Source: Sphingobacteriaceae bacterium (GTDB lineage Bacteria; Bacteroidota; Bacteroidia; B-17B0; Aurantibacillaceae). Taken from it: a DNA stretch of 64,000 bases. Below the pieces are notes generated by a model. It saw nothing but the letters and a program-made list of their open reading frames with translations, was not told where the DNA came from and did no database searches. Of the stretch, positions 44,054 to 52,863 are shown piece by piece. The DNA is taken from NCBI GenBank assembly GCA_016715905.1, contig JADJXI010000003.1:806001-870000 (forward strand). The letters are read 5' to 3'. The position numbers and the translations under genes were made by a program. The first letter of the stretch is position 1. Every line of letters starts with the position of its first letter.

Positions 44054-44719
44054 ATGCCACGCTTATTTCTAATAATGACATGCTTGTGTAGTTTAAGAGT
44101 GAGTGCTCAGTTCTTAGATACACTTCATAATGTGTTTAATCAACGATCACATGTAGATGCGCGGCTTGAATCAAGATACGGATTAATAAATAACACAGCT
44201 ACCATGGTTAGGGGAGTAAGGTTAGGTATTGCATTTAATAGAAAGTTGAGATTAGGTGGAGGGTTAAGTTGGTTAAATACAAATTATTTTGAGCGACGTA
44301 TTTTAATACAGGAAAATAATGAAGTTATTATTACAGATAGATATTTAAAATTTGCATACTTGTGTTTTTACGCAGATTTTGTTTTTCACAAAACAAAGAG
44401 ATGGCAATTAAGCGTACCGATTCAGATTGGGGGAGGCGGTGCTTGGTATCAAGACAGGGCCAAATATGATTTAAATGCATACCCTAAGTATGCTATATTT
44501 TTGTATGAACCCGGAATTACCGTGCAATTTAAAATTTTCAGATGGCTTGGTTTGGGTTCGGATTTTGGGTGCAGAATGGTGTTGAAGGATAAAAGAATTA
44601 CTGAACGAATAAGCTCTCCAATAATCAGTTTGAAGTTAATGCTTTGGCCTGATCAACTTTATTATTTGTTGTTTCCGAAATCTAAAATGAGTACAAAAAA
44701 AGGTCCGGCTGTTTGGTAA
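44054..44719 (+). CDS. Exported hypothetical protein, likely outer-membrane barrel
   Basis: I do not recognise this 221-residue protein. It starts MPRLFLIMTCLCSLRVSAQ, a signal peptide ending in the common SAQ pattern. The rest alternates short beta strands with turns (GVRLGIAFNRKLRLGGGLSW and LSVPIQIGGGGAWYQDRA), as in small 8-10-strand outer-membrane proteins of Bacteroidota. No known domain or catalytic residue is visible. TAAATTTG at 44042-44049 matches the -7 element but sits 4 bases from the ATG, and no -33 is at the right place. The last gene base abuts a convergent gene. Confidence 0.65.
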   Translation: MPRLFLIMTCLCSLRVSAQFLDTLHNVFNQRSHVDARLESRYGLINNTATMVRGVRLGIAFNRKLRLGGGLSWLNTNYFERRILIQENNEVIITDRYLKFAYLCFYADFVFHKTKRWQLSVPIQIGGGGAWYQDRAKYDLNAYPKYAIFLYEPGITVQFKIFRWLGLGSDFGCRMVLKDKRITERISSPIISLKLMLWPDQLYYLLFPKSKMSTKKGPAVW

Positions 44720-45067
44720 CTAATCTGAAATTTTTACTGCTTCATAACACTTGAATTCACCGGCATTGCCCATAAATTCAGCATCAACATCAACAAGTCC
44801 AACCTTTTTTAATTGTTCTTTAGTTAAGGGTTTATTTAAAAACCAGCGGTCATCCTGAACTTTTAAATCAACATCTTTATTAATAAGAATTTGATTCAGT
44901 TGTTTTTGAGTCAGGAATAGAATTCCTTCTTCTTCATCTTCACTGGCTGCATCCAAAAGTGTGCCAACTAACTTAAGTTTAGGAACCTCAGGCTTGTATT
45001 TAAAGTCAAGTCCCTCTTCCGCATTTAATTCTATGTATTGAATTCCGGTGATGTGAATTTCTGCCAT
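44720..45067 (-). CDS. Small conserved acidic protein of unknown function
   Basis: The ATG at 45067 gives 115 residues starting MAEIHITGIQYIELNAEEGL; an upstream TTG would add six. The protein is acidic, mixed alpha/beta and soluble, with ILFLTQKQLNQILI and KPLTKEQLKKVGLVD as its most regular helices. No domain is recognised. It is convergent with the 44054 gene at zero distance and lies downstream of the histidine kinase on the same strand with a gap of about 115 bases. Confidence 0.6.
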   Translation of the reverse strand: MAEIHITGIQYIELNAEEGLDFKYKPEVPKLKLVGTLLDAASEDEEEGILFLTQKQLNQILINKDVDLKVQDDRWFLNKPLTKEQLKKVGLVDVDAEFMGNAGEFKCYEAVKISD

Positions 45068-45181
45068 TGTAACAATTTTGTGCAAGTTTACTAAATATGG
45101 TCAATTCCTGCAATAAAAATGTTAAAAACCAATCAATAATTATTAATAAAATGAGTGAATTTAAGCAGAACCATGGAATTA

Positions 45182-46258
45182 TCAGGTTCCCTGTTCCAAT
45201 GAAAAAGTAAATGTTGTGCCTTTATCTACAACGCTTTCTACTTTGATAGATTTGGAGTGAACATCAATAATGTGTTTAACAATGGCTAGTCCTAATCCGG
45301 TACCACCCTGTTCGCGGCTTCGGCCTTTATCAATGCGGTAAAAGCGTTCAAACACCCTTGCTAAATGTTTTTCTTCAATGCCGGGTCCGTTATCTTTAAC
45401 CTGAACCACTACGTCATCATTTAAATAATTAAAACTAATTGTAGTTGTACCATCCTCTTTACCGTATTTGATACTATTCGTAATTAGATTAACCAATACC
45501 TGTCTTATTCTGAATTTATCGGCGTAAACCAGAATGGGCTTATCGTATTTTTTAGCTAATTCGAGTTTAATTTTCTTTTTAGCAGCACTCATTTCCAATG
45601 CTGCGTAAATATCTTTCGTTAGAACGGCAATATCAAAATTATCCTTTTCCAGATTCAAATCACCGGTTTCCAGCTGCGTAATAGTTTCTAAATCGTCGAT
45701 GATATTGATTAAACGATCAATACTTTTTTCTGTTCTTTTTAAGTATTCCATATTTATGGAATCATCGTGTAAACCTCCATGAATTAAAGTATCCACGTAA
45801 CCTTGAATGTTAAATACGGGAGTTTTTAGTTCATGAGAAACATTGCCAATATATTCCTTTCTGTAACTATCCAAATTTTTTATTTGTAACAATTCCTTTT
45901 CACGGCTTAGTATTAATTCGTCAACTTGTTCATCCAAATCGGCGAGGCTATCAATTTCCTCCAGTTGATTTCTGGCTTTGGGCAATTCTTTGTAAAGAAA
46001 TTTGCTTTTAATTTTAGCACTTAGTTCATTGATTTTTGAAGCGATATCAATAAAATAAAAATAATAAAGTGTGATAATACTTACTACAAAATATATAAAC
46101 AGGGATAAAAGGAAATAAGTAAGGTCAACATTAAATCTTCCGATTTTCAAAATAGTTAAGAATGCAACAACACTTAAAATACAACTGATTAAGCTTAAAA
46201 CGAAAATCCGAACAGATATTTTACTTTTACCAGACAAACTAAGAGTAAAATTAATCAA
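45182..46258 (-). CDS. Sensor histidine kinase (PhoR-like)
   Basis: A 358-residue membrane kinase. Two transmembrane helices (about 16-37 and 48-70) lack a large periplasmic domain. A helical linker then leads to the HisKA domain with His142 in NVSHELKTPVFN and the ATPase domain with LITNSIKYGK (N box), KDNGPGIEE (G1), and GGTGLGLAIVKHI (G2). It should autophosphorylate and signal to a response regulator, but none lies next to it, so it is an orphan here. The layout resembles PhoR-type kinases that sense membrane-associated partners. The atpDC terminator separates it from atpC. Confidence 0.93.
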   Translation of the reverse strand: MINFTLSLSGKSKISVRIFVLSLISCILSVVAFLTILKIGRFNVDLTYFLLSLFIYFVVSIITLYYFYFIDIASKINELSAKIKSKFLYKELPKARNQLEEIDSLADLDEQVDELILSREKELLQIKNLDSYRKEYIGNVSHELKTPVFNIQGYVDTLIHGGLHDDSINMEYLKRTEKSIDRLINIIDDLETITQLETGDLNLEKDNFDIAVLTKDIYAALEMSAAKKKIKLELAKKYDKPILVYADKFRIRQVLVNLITNSIKYGKEDGTTTISFNYLNDDVVVQVKDNGPGIEEKHLARVFERFYRIDKGRSREQGGTGLGLAIVKHIIDVHSKSIKVESVVDKGTTFTFSLEQGT

Positions 46259-46277
46259 TTACATGGAATACGTAGAA

Positions 46278-46307
46278 TAAAAAAACCCCGGGAGGATAAT
46301 CCGGGGT
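46278..46307 (-). terminator. Rho-independent terminator of atpD-atpC
   Basis: ACCCCGG and CCGGGGT (46285-46291 with 46301-46307) form a stem followed on the minus strand by seven T. It starts 22 bases after atpC and isolates it from the kinase gene. Confidence 0.85.
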
Positions 46308-46328
46308 GTACATTCTTTAATTTTCAAT

Positions 46329-46574
46329 TTATTCTGCGATAACAATTACGCCATTTTTTCCAACTTCAACTACTCCGCCTTTAACTTCAAATACCAATTC
46401 GTTATTGTCTTCTTCAATCAAAGTTACTTTACCATTTTTAAGTGTTGCTATTAATGGCGCATGATTATTCATCACACCAAAGCTTCCTTCAGATCCCGGA
46501 AAAACTGCCGATTTAACAGAACCTTCAAATAGTTTTTTTTCAGGGGTAATAATTTCGAGTTTCATGTTAGGCAA
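46329..46574 (-). CDS. atpC: ATP synthase F1 epsilon subunit (short form)
   Basis: Epsilon is part of the central stalk and tunes ATPase activity. Only the N-terminal beta-sandwich is present: LEIITPEKKLFEGSVKSAVFPGSEGSFGVM and HAPLIATLKNGKV, 81 residues in all. The C-terminal two-helix regulatory domain of the roughly 135-residue E. coli protein is missing. Short epsilons of this kind are normal in Bacteroidota, so this is not a truncation. It follows atpD by 9 bases. Confidence 0.95.
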   Translation of the reverse strand: MPNMKLEIITPEKKLFEGSVKSAVFPGSEGSFGVMNNHAPLIATLKNGKVTLIEEDNNELVFEVKGGVVEVGKNGVIVIAE

Positions 46575-46583
46575 TTAAAGCTT

Positions 46584-48089
46584 TTATTTATTTTCTGATA
46601 AAATTTTCTTTCCTTTTTCGATAGCTTCTTCAATGGATCCTACCAGGTTGAAGGCTGCTTCAGGATATTCGTCTACTTTACCGTCCATAATCATATTAAA
46701 GCCCTTAATAGTATCTTCAATACTTACAAATACACCTTTTAATCCGGTAAATTGTTCAGCAACATGGAAAGGTTGAGAAAGGAAACGTTGAACACGGCGA
46801 GCGCGATGAACAATTAGTTTATCCTCTTCACTTAATTCATCCATTCCCAGGATGGCAATAATATCCTGTAATTCTTTATAACGCTGTAAAATTCCTTTAA
46901 CACGTTGAGCACAATTGTAATGAGCTTCACCTAAAACCGCAGGGGTTAAAATTCGGGAAGTAGAATCCAAAGGGTCTACGGCCGGGTAGATACCTAATTC
47001 GGCAATTTTTCTGCTTAATACGGTAGTTGCATCTAAGTGTGAGAAAGTTGTAGCGGGAGCAGGATCGGTAAGATCATCCGCCGGCACATAAACAGCTTGC
47101 ACAGAGGTAATCGATCCCTTTTTAGTGGACGTAATTCGTTCTTGCATCAATCCCATTTCAGTAGCTAAAGTAGGCTGATAGCCAACCGCAGAAGGCATAC
47201 GGCCTAATAAGGCGGAAACCTCGGAGCCGGCTTGTGTAAACCTGAAAATATTATCAATAAAGAATAAAATATCTTTTCCTTGACCAGAGCCTTCACCATC
47301 TCTGAAATATTCGGCGAGTGTTAATCCGGATAAGGCAACGCGCGCTCTGGCTCCCGGAGGCTCATTCATTTGACCAAAAACGAAGGCTGCCTGCGATTTT
47401 TCCAATTCCTTAAGATCTACTTTACTTAAATCCCAACCGCCTTCTTCCATACTATGCTTAAAGGCATCGCCATATTTTACAATGCCCGATTCAATCATTT
47501 CTCTTAATAAGTCATTTCCTTCACGCGAACGCTCACCTACACCGGCAAATACCGAAAATCCCGAGTGCCCCTTAGCGATATTATTAATCAATTCCTGAAT
47601 TAATACGGTTTTACCTACACCTGCGCCTCCAAACAATCCAATTTTACCTCCTTTTGCATAAGGCTCAATTAAATCAATTACTTTAATTCCGGTAAATAAA
47701 ACTTCAGTTGAAGTAGAAAGATCTTCAAATTTTGGTGGCTGACGGTGAATAGCATATCCGCCCGTATTATCAACAGTGTTAATTCCATCAATGGCTTCAC
47801 CAACCACATTAAAAAGTCTTCCTTTCACTTTATCACCGGTTGGCATAGTAATCGCTCTTCCGGTAACTACCACTTCCATTCCCCGATAAACACCGTCGGT
47901 ACTATCCATTGCAATAGTTCTTACGGTGTCTTCACCAATATGTTGTTGAATTTCAAGTACAATTTTCTGACCGCCTTTTACAATTTCTAAGGCATCTAAT
48001 ATATTTGGCAGTGTTCCACCGTTTAAATCGAAGCGAACATCGATAACTGGACCAATAACCTGAGCAATTTTACCAACTAGTTTTGACAT
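46584..48089 (-). CDS. atpD: ATP synthase F1 beta subunit
   Basis: AtpD is the catalytic subunit of the ATP synthase. At 501 residues it shows GGAGVGKT (P-loop, 154-161), the catalytic-loop segment GVGERSREGNDL, the DELSEED-type segment as GMDELSEEDKLIV, and the conserved PSAVGYQPTL. Its partners atpIBEFHAG are not in this window, matching the split atp loci typical of Bacteroidota. It has an exact TACCTTTG -7 element upstream and a terminator after atpC, so atpD-atpC is a separate two-gene operon. Confidence 0.98.
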   Translation of the reverse strand: MSKLVGKIAQVIGPVIDVRFDLNGGTLPNILDALEIVKGGQKIVLEIQQHIGEDTVRTIAMDSTDGVYRGMEVVVTGRAITMPTGDKVKGRLFNVVGEAIDGINTVDNTGGYAIHRQPPKFEDLSTSTEVLFTGIKVIDLIEPYAKGGKIGLFGGAGVGKTVLIQELINNIAKGHSGFSVFAGVGERSREGNDLLREMIESGIVKYGDAFKHSMEEGGWDLSKVDLKELEKSQAAFVFGQMNEPPGARARVALSGLTLAEYFRDGEGSGQGKDILFFIDNIFRFTQAGSEVSALLGRMPSAVGYQPTLATEMGLMQERITSTKKGSITSVQAVYVPADDLTDPAPATTFSHLDATTVLSRKIAELGIYPAVDPLDSTSRILTPAVLGEAHYNCAQRVKGILQRYKELQDIIAILGMDELSEEDKLIVHRARRVQRFLSQPFHVAEQFTGLKGVFVSIEDTIKGFNMIMDGKVDEYPEAAFNLVGSIEEAIEKGKKILSENK

Positions 48090-48117
48090 ATAAATTCTGT
48101 GTTTTTAAATTCAGGCG

Positions 48118-48125
48118 CAAAGGTA
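48118..48125 (-). promoter_or_regulatory. atpD promoter -7 element
   Basis: The minus strand reads TACCTTTG, an exact TAnnTTTG. No clear TTTG lies 19-22 bases upstream; a TTTT is found there. The ATG is 28 bases downstream. Confidence 0.5.
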
Positions 48126-48289
48126 ATGGTTTTCTTATAATTTTATAAAAAAAGCACCATTTTTATTAGACGTTTCTTAACAAAAAGAAATGATTTTCTG
48201 AACTTAAAACTGAGCATTATCATTTGTTTTTACCTGATTCATTTGTTTTATTTTCATTTTTGTTCTATACACGCCTATTTGGCTTATTT

Positions 48290-48323
48290 TTTGAACGGAA
48301 TAGCTATTAAAACCTTAATTTTA
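48290..48323 (+). promoter_or_regulatory. ribF promoter, possibly giving a leaderless message
   Basis: TTTG (48290-48293) and TAATTTTA (48316-48323) are exactly 22 bases apart, the same spacing as in the htpG and rpsF promoters. The -7 element ends only 4 bases before the ATG at 48328, so transcription would start at or next to the start codon. There is no room for an FMN riboswitch. Confidence 0.55.
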
Positions 48324-48327
48324 CATC

Positions 48328-49293
48328 ATGTTAGTAGTGCAGAATACCAAGCATTTTCGTATTGAAAAACCAACAATTGTTACCATTGGTACATTTGATG
48401 GCGTGCACCTTGGACATCAAAAAATATTAAGCCGACTACAACAATTAAAGAAAAAACATGGATTAACGACCCTTGTTTTAACTTTTGAACCTCATCCTCG
48501 AATGATTTTAGAACCGGATAATGACGAACTGAAATTGTTAACCCTTATTGATGAGAAATTAGATATGCTCGAAAATTATGGAGTAGATGTAACGGTAGTA
48601 TATCCATTTGACAAAGAATTTTCAAATATAGAAGCAGTAGATTATATTGAAAACATTCTCGTGAATAATTTACATGTGAAATACCTGGTAATTGGATACG
48701 ATCATCATTTTGGAAAGAATAGAGGAGGAAATATTAAACTATTTGAAAAACTGAAGGACAAATACGGATATCATATTGAAGAAATTGATGCCTTAGATAT
48801 AGATAAAAGTACAATCAGCAGCAGCCGAATCCGAAAGTCAATTGAACAAGGTCATATGAATATGGCCAACAACTTTTTAGGACATAATTATTTTTTAAAT
48901 GCCACGGTTGTCCACGGTAAAAAGTTAGGTAGAACTTTAGGCTATCCAACAGCAAACCTAAAAATAGTAAGTAAAAATAAACTTATACCAAAGCAAGGTG
49001 TTTATTTTGTTACCGTTACTTTCGGAAAAAATAACTATTACGGGATGCTCAATATTGGATTGAATGTTACAACTGATACCGACACAAATATTAAAATTGA
49101 AGTCAATATATTCGATTTTGAAGGAGATTTATACGGCAAAACACTTAAAATAAGTTTCAATAATTATTTACGGGAAGAGAAAAAGTTTAATAATTTGGAA
49201 GAATTAACTCAAGCATTAAACAGAGATAAAGAAAAATGTATGAAGCTGATTGAAGAAATGAATAAAATACAATGCGCAGTGATAAAAAAGTAA
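48328..49293 (+). CDS. ribF: Bifunctional riboflavin kinase / FAD synthetase
   Basis: RibF phosphorylates riboflavin to FMN and adenylates FMN to FAD. At 321 residues the N-terminal FAD synthetase domain shows TIGTFDGVHLGHQKIL (nucleotidyltransferase HxGH motif) and later DKSTISSSRIRKSIEQG. The C-terminal riboflavin kinase domain starts near 195 with VVHGKKLGRTLGYPTANL and contains KQGVYFVTV and YYGMLNIG. The LRR gene follows after one base. No riboswitch precedes it. Confidence 0.96.
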   Translation: MLVVQNTKHFRIEKPTIVTIGTFDGVHLGHQKILSRLQQLKKKHGLTTLVLTFEPHPRMILEPDNDELKLLTLIDEKLDMLENYGVDVTVVYPFDKEFSNIEAVDYIENILVNNLHVKYLVIGYDHHFGKNRGGNIKLFEKLKDKYGYHIEEIDALDIDKSTISSSRIRKSIEQGHMNMANNFLGHNYFLNATVVHGKKLGRTLGYPTANLKIVSKNKLIPKQGVYFVTVTFGKNNYYGMLNIGLNVTTDTDTNIKIEVNIFDFEGDLYGKTLKISFNNYLREEKKFNNLEELTQALNRDKEKCMKLIEEMNKIQCAVIKK

Positions 49294-49294
49294 A

Positions 49295-49897
49295 ATGGGT
49301 AAACGACTTTTAATATTGCTTTTTTGTTTTGTATCTATTTTGAGTAGTGCACAAGATGAATTGCTTGACTCATTAACCTTGGTCACCTACCAAGAATATA
49401 CAGATTTGGAGGAAGCGCTTAAAAATCCGAACAACGTTGTAAAACTAACCCTCCGAAAAAAAAAGTATAAAACTTTTCCAACTCAAATTCTGGAATTGAA
49501 AAACTTACAGTTTTTAGATCTTAGTAAAAATGCCATCAAAGAATTACCGGATAGTATAGTACAACTTAAAAAACTACAATTTCTGTTATTAAGTAAAAAT
49601 GGATTAGAACGCTTACCCGTAAACTTTGGTAATATGGGAAATTTGATTTATTTAAATATTAATCAAAATGACATAACTAACCTGCCCTATAGTTTTGGTA
49701 ATCTGGAAAAATTACAATATTTAGACATGTGGAGTAATAATTTAGATTTTATGCCCGAAAATTTTAATAGTCTAAAAAATCTAAAGTGGCTGGACATGAG
49801 AAGTATACTAATTTCAAAATCAGTGCAGGATAATTTTTATAATACCTTTCCCAACGCGCGTATTTATTTCAGTCCGCCCTGTAACTGTGGTAGTTAG
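49295..49897 (+). CDS. Exported leucine-rich repeat protein
   Basis: A 200-residue protein. The signal peptide MGKRLLILLFCFVSILSSAQ is followed by an N-cap (to about 65) and about five leucine-rich repeats of 23 residues (about 66-180) with the LKNLQFLDLSKNAIKELP pattern. They form a small horseshoe likely to bind a protein ligand. The C-terminus ends with CNCGS, where two cysteines may close the repeat stack. It starts one base after ribF, so the genes are cotranscribed, but a functional link is not evident. No gene can be supported in the 119 bases that follow. Confidence 0.85.
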   Translation: MGKRLLILLFCFVSILSSAQDELLDSLTLVTYQEYTDLEEALKNPNNVVKLTLRKKKYKTFPTQILELKNLQFLDLSKNAIKELPDSIVQLKKLQFLLLSKNGLERLPVNFGNMGNLIYLNINQNDITNLPYSFGNLEKLQYLDMWSNNLDFMPENFNSLKNLKWLDMRSILISKSVQDNFYNTFPNARIYFSPPCNCGS

Positions 49898-50016
49898 CTT
49901 CTTTTTTTAAAATCAGACTTATTAAAAGTCCTTTTTTAATAAGTTTATTATCAGGGCTTAACATCACTTCAATTAAATTCCAAATTTTAGGGCATTAAAA
50001 CATCAGTTTAAATTTT

Positions 50017-52194
50017 ATGAAATTAACCCGTTTTGTTTGTTTGTCCTTACTGTTAACAGTAACGCTTACTCATTTAAAAGCACAGGAAATGAGCAAACGG
50101 GAAATGGAGGAGGCGGCATATCATTATTTTGGGATGGGAGATTATGTTGATGCTTATCCTTTATTTGATAAGTTAGCTGCTGAAAATCCGAAAAACATTG
50201 ATTACCGTTTTCGTTTGGGAATAATATGTTTGCATTATCCCATGAAAAAAAACAGAGCCATTGAGATTTTTACGCAATTGAGAAGCGAGGTGAAGGGGCC
50301 GGAAATAGATTATTATTTAGGTAAATCTTATCACTTAAATTACAAATTTGATGAAGCAATACCCTATTTGGAAAAATACGTTGAAGAAGTAACCGGCACC
50401 AATAAAAAAGATGAAAGGGATATGATGTTGGATGCCAAACATTCAGCAGAACAATGTAAGCATGGCAAATTTTTAATTGATAACAGAGTAATTGCTGAAA
50501 TAATAAATATAGGGGAGCCATTAAATACTGAAGAATTGGAAGGTTCTCCAATAATATCAACGGACGAAAGTATGATAATATTTACCTATGCCGGCAAAAA
50601 TAGTATGGGAGGGAAGTTAAATGAAGATCTTCAACCGGATAAAGATGGACATTATAGAGAAGATGTGATGATGAGTTTTAAAGAAACCGACACTACTTAT
50701 GGCCCTCCTATACCAATCGAATCAATAAACACTTTAGGTAATGATGCGGCAATTGCTATTTCACCGGATGGTATGACGCTATTTACTTTTGCAAGTAATA
50801 ATGACGATGGAGATATTTATGTGAGCCACTTAGTTGGTTTCGAATGGTCGAAACCCGTAAAGCTCAATAAAAATATTAATTCTGAAGCGTGGGAAGGATC
50901 ATGTTCTATTTCCGGAGATGGCCGTCATCTTTATTTTTCGAGTGAAAGGCCCGGAGGATTTGGAAAAAAAGATATTTATGTAAGTGACTTTGAAAATGGA
51001 GATTGGGGACCCGCAAAAAATTTAGGATCAAAAATAAATACCGAATATAATGATGACGCTCCATTCATTCACCCCGATGGTATTACTTTATTCTTTAGTT
51101 CCGAAGGACACACAAGTATTGGAGGATATGATATTATGTTTAGTGTGAAGAAGGATAATGAATGGACTGAACCTAAAAATATGGGATTGCCTTTAAATAC
51201 AACGGAAGATGATAGATATTATGTAATTAACTCAAAAGGAGATAAAGGATTTTTTAGCAGCGACAGGGCAGGCGCAGGTGGTAAGGGGAGTTTAGATATT
51301 TATATGGTAACACCTGGCGTATTAGGTGATAAACCCATTATTGCCTTATTAAAGGGACATGTTTACGGGAATGATAAACCCATAAAAGCAAACATTGAGG
51401 TGGTGAAAATTGTGCAGCAAGAAAGCATTGGTCCTTTCGAATCCAATGAAAAAACCGGTAAATACTTAATGGCTTTAAGTCCGGGTTATATTTATCGCAT
51501 TAAAGTTAAAGCAGAAGGATATGAATCGGTTGAAGAAGATTTAGATATTGAGAACTTGGATAAGTATATGGAAGCGAATAAAGATTTTTATTTGTACGCT
51601 CCCGGTTCACAAACCAATATTGTAGCTACGGAAACTACAACACCAACCGAAACTGTCGTTAGCAACCCTACTGTAACGCCTACTGAAACCGTTGTGGCAG
51701 TTGAAACAACCACTACGGAATCCACGCCAACCGAAACTGTTGCCACAGTTGAAACAAAAACAACTGAAAGTACACCAACCGAAACAATAGCTTCCACTGA
51801 ACCCTGCTCGTCACAAATTCTACCCGACTTGAATTCTATAAAAGGGAAATCATTAAATGATCTAAGTGTATATAAACAATTATTGGGATTAGCAGGCGAT
51901 TATTGTGCCGACGGTTTGGTATTTAAAGTTCAGATCGGGGCGTATAGATTTCCTAATAATTATAAGTACAATCATTTGATCCAATATGGCAAGCCGGAAA
52001 TAACAGAATATCCGGATGGCATTACTCGATTCACGCAAAAAGAATTTAAAACTATAAAAGAAGCAGAAAAACACCGACAAAAAGCTATTGCCAAAGGTCA
52101 GAAAGACGCATGGATAGTCGCCTTTGTGAATGGCAAGCGCTATACTTTAGAAGAACTAATTATGGTTGATTTTCTTGGTAAATCAATAAACTAA
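50017..52194 (+). CDS. PorE-like envelope protein with PD40 propeller and C-terminal SPOR-like domain
   Basis: A 725-residue exported protein (signal peptide MKLTRFVCLSLLLTVTLTHLKA). In order: TPR helices (about 25-130), a WD40-like PD40 beta-propeller (about 170-430) with repeats such as SISGDGRHLYFSSERPGGFG, a carboxypeptidase-regulatory-like domain (about 445-530) with IYRIKVKAEGYESVEED, a Thr/Glu/Val linker (about 535-600, several TPTETVV units), and a C-terminal SPOR-like domain (FKVQIGAYRFPNNYKYN and FKTIKEAEKHRQKAI). It shares the order of PorE and of the 57883 gene but has SPOR in place of OmpA. SPOR domains bind glycan-stripped peptidoglycan. Its role in secretion or gliding is inferred. 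Confidence 0.85.
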   Translation: MKLTRFVCLSLLLTVTLTHLKAQEMSKREMEEAAYHYFGMGDYVDAYPLFDKLAAENPKNIDYRFRLGIICLHYPMKKNRAIEIFTQLRSEVKGPEIDYYLGKSYHLNYKFDEAIPYLEKYVEEVTGTNKKDERDMMLDAKHSAEQCKHGKFLIDNRVIAEIINIGEPLNTEELEGSPIISTDESMIIFTYAGKNSMGGKLNEDLQPDKDGHYREDVMMSFKETDTTYGPPIPIESINTLGNDAAIAISPDGMTLFTFASNNDDGDIYVSHLVGFEWSKPVKLNKNINSEAWEGSCSISGDGRHLYFSSERPGGFGKKDIYVSDFENGDWGPAKNLGSKINTEYNDDAPFIHPDGITLFFSSEGHTSIGGYDIMFSVKKDNEWTEPKNMGLPLNTTEDDRYYVINSKGDKGFFSSDRAGAGGKGSLDIYMVTPGVLGDKPIIALLKGHVYGNDKPIKANIEVVKIVQQESIGPFESNEKTGKYLMALSPGYIYRIKVKAEGYESVEEDLDIENLDKYMEANKDFYLYAPGSQTNIVATETTTPTETVVSNPTVTPTETVVAVETTTTESTPTETVATVETKTTESTPTETIASTEPCSSQILPDLNSIKGKSLNDLSVYKQLLGLAGDYCADGLVFKVQIGAYRFPNNYKYNHLIQYGKPEITEYPDGITRFTQKEFKTIKEAEKHRQKAIAKGQKDAWIVAFVNGKRYTLEELIMVDFLGKSIN
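51628..51803 (+). repeat. Low-complexity Thr/Glu/Val repeat within the PorE-like gene
   Basis: Degenerate tandem units encode variants of ETTTPTETVV. The DNA units (ACCAACCGAAACTG and similar) recur about four times with drift. They make a flexible linker between the beta domain and the SPOR-like domain and may vary in length between strains. Confidence 0.7.
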
Positions 52195-52215
52195 GTTCTA
52201 CAGGTACCAAAAAAA

Positions 52216-52244
52216 AACCCGCTCCGTAAAGCGGGTTTTTTTTA
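52216..52244. terminator. Bidirectional terminator between the PorE-like gene and frr
   Basis: AACCCGC (52216-52222) pairs with GCGGGTT (52231-52237). A-runs before and T-runs after make it work in both directions, serving the PD40/SPOR gene (+) and frr (-). Confidence 0.88.
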
Positions 52245-52258
52245 TGTAAGGTTATTTT

Positions 52259-52819
52259 CTAAACTGTCATGATTTCTTTTTCTTTTTGCTCAATATGTTT
52301 ATCTACTTTTCCAACACATCCATCCGTGATACCTTGAATTTTGGTTTCCGCATCCTTAGCTTCGTCTTCCGGTAGACCATTTTTCTTCAAACCTTTTATA
52401 CTTTCCATAGCGTCTTTTCTGATGTTTCGAATGGCCACTTTAGCATCTTCTCCAAGATTTCTTGCTGTTTTGGTTAACTCTTTTCTTCTTTCTTCAGTTA
52501 AAGGCGGAACAACGATTCGAATAATTACTCCATCATTTTGCGGATTAAATCCCAGGTTAGCCATTTGAATAGCTTTTTCAATGGGTGTAAGCATTGTTTT
52601 TTCCCAAGGTTGAATAACAAGGGTTCTTGAATCTTGTGTGTTTATACTTGCCGTATTACTCAACGGAACTTTACTTCCATAATAATCAACCTGTACATTT
52701 TCTAACATCACCGGATTTGCTTTTCCGGCTCTTACTTTTTGTAATTCTGATTCCAAGTGCACAATAGCCTTATCCATTAATGATTTGGTATGGTCTAAAA
52801 CTGATTTTACGTCATTCAT
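52259..52819 (-). CDS. frr: Ribosome recycling factor
   Basis: RRF, with EF-G, splits the post-termination ribosome. The 186-residue protein shows the N-terminal helix, KVRAGKANPVMLENVQVDYYGSKVPL (read as KVRAGKANP and VQVDYYGSKVPL), then IVVPPLTEERRKELTK near 115 and the C-terminal helix EDAKVAIRNIRKDAMESIK. Domains I and II are both intact. It lies 44 bases after the cysteine desulfurase gene on the same strand and ends at a strong terminator. Confidence 0.96.
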   Translation of the reverse strand: MNDVKSVLDHTKSLMDKAIVHLESELQKVRAGKANPVMLENVQVDYYGSKVPLSNTASINTQDSRTLVIQPWEKTMLTPIEKAIQMANLGFNPQNDGVIIRIVVPPLTEERRKELTKTARNLGEDAKVAIRNIRKDAMESIKGLKKNGLPEDEAKDAETKIQGITDGCVGKVDKHIEQKEKEIMTV

Positions 52820-52863
52820 ATTTTCAGTGGTTTAATTCTATGTAAATATAAGCAAAAGCCTAT

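Noticed and set aside
46329..46574. Truncated ATP synthase epsilon subunit
   Set aside because: Only the beta-sandwich is present, but short epsilons are the normal form in Bacteroidota, so I treat it as complete.
48200..48327. FMN riboswitch upstream of ribF
   Set aside because: The -7 element ends 4 bases before the ATG, so no leader exists to hold one, and no RFN-type helices were seen.
51628..51803. CRISPR-like or mobile tandem repeat
   Set aside because: The repeat is in-frame, degenerate and encodes a Thr/Glu/Val linker inside a gene.
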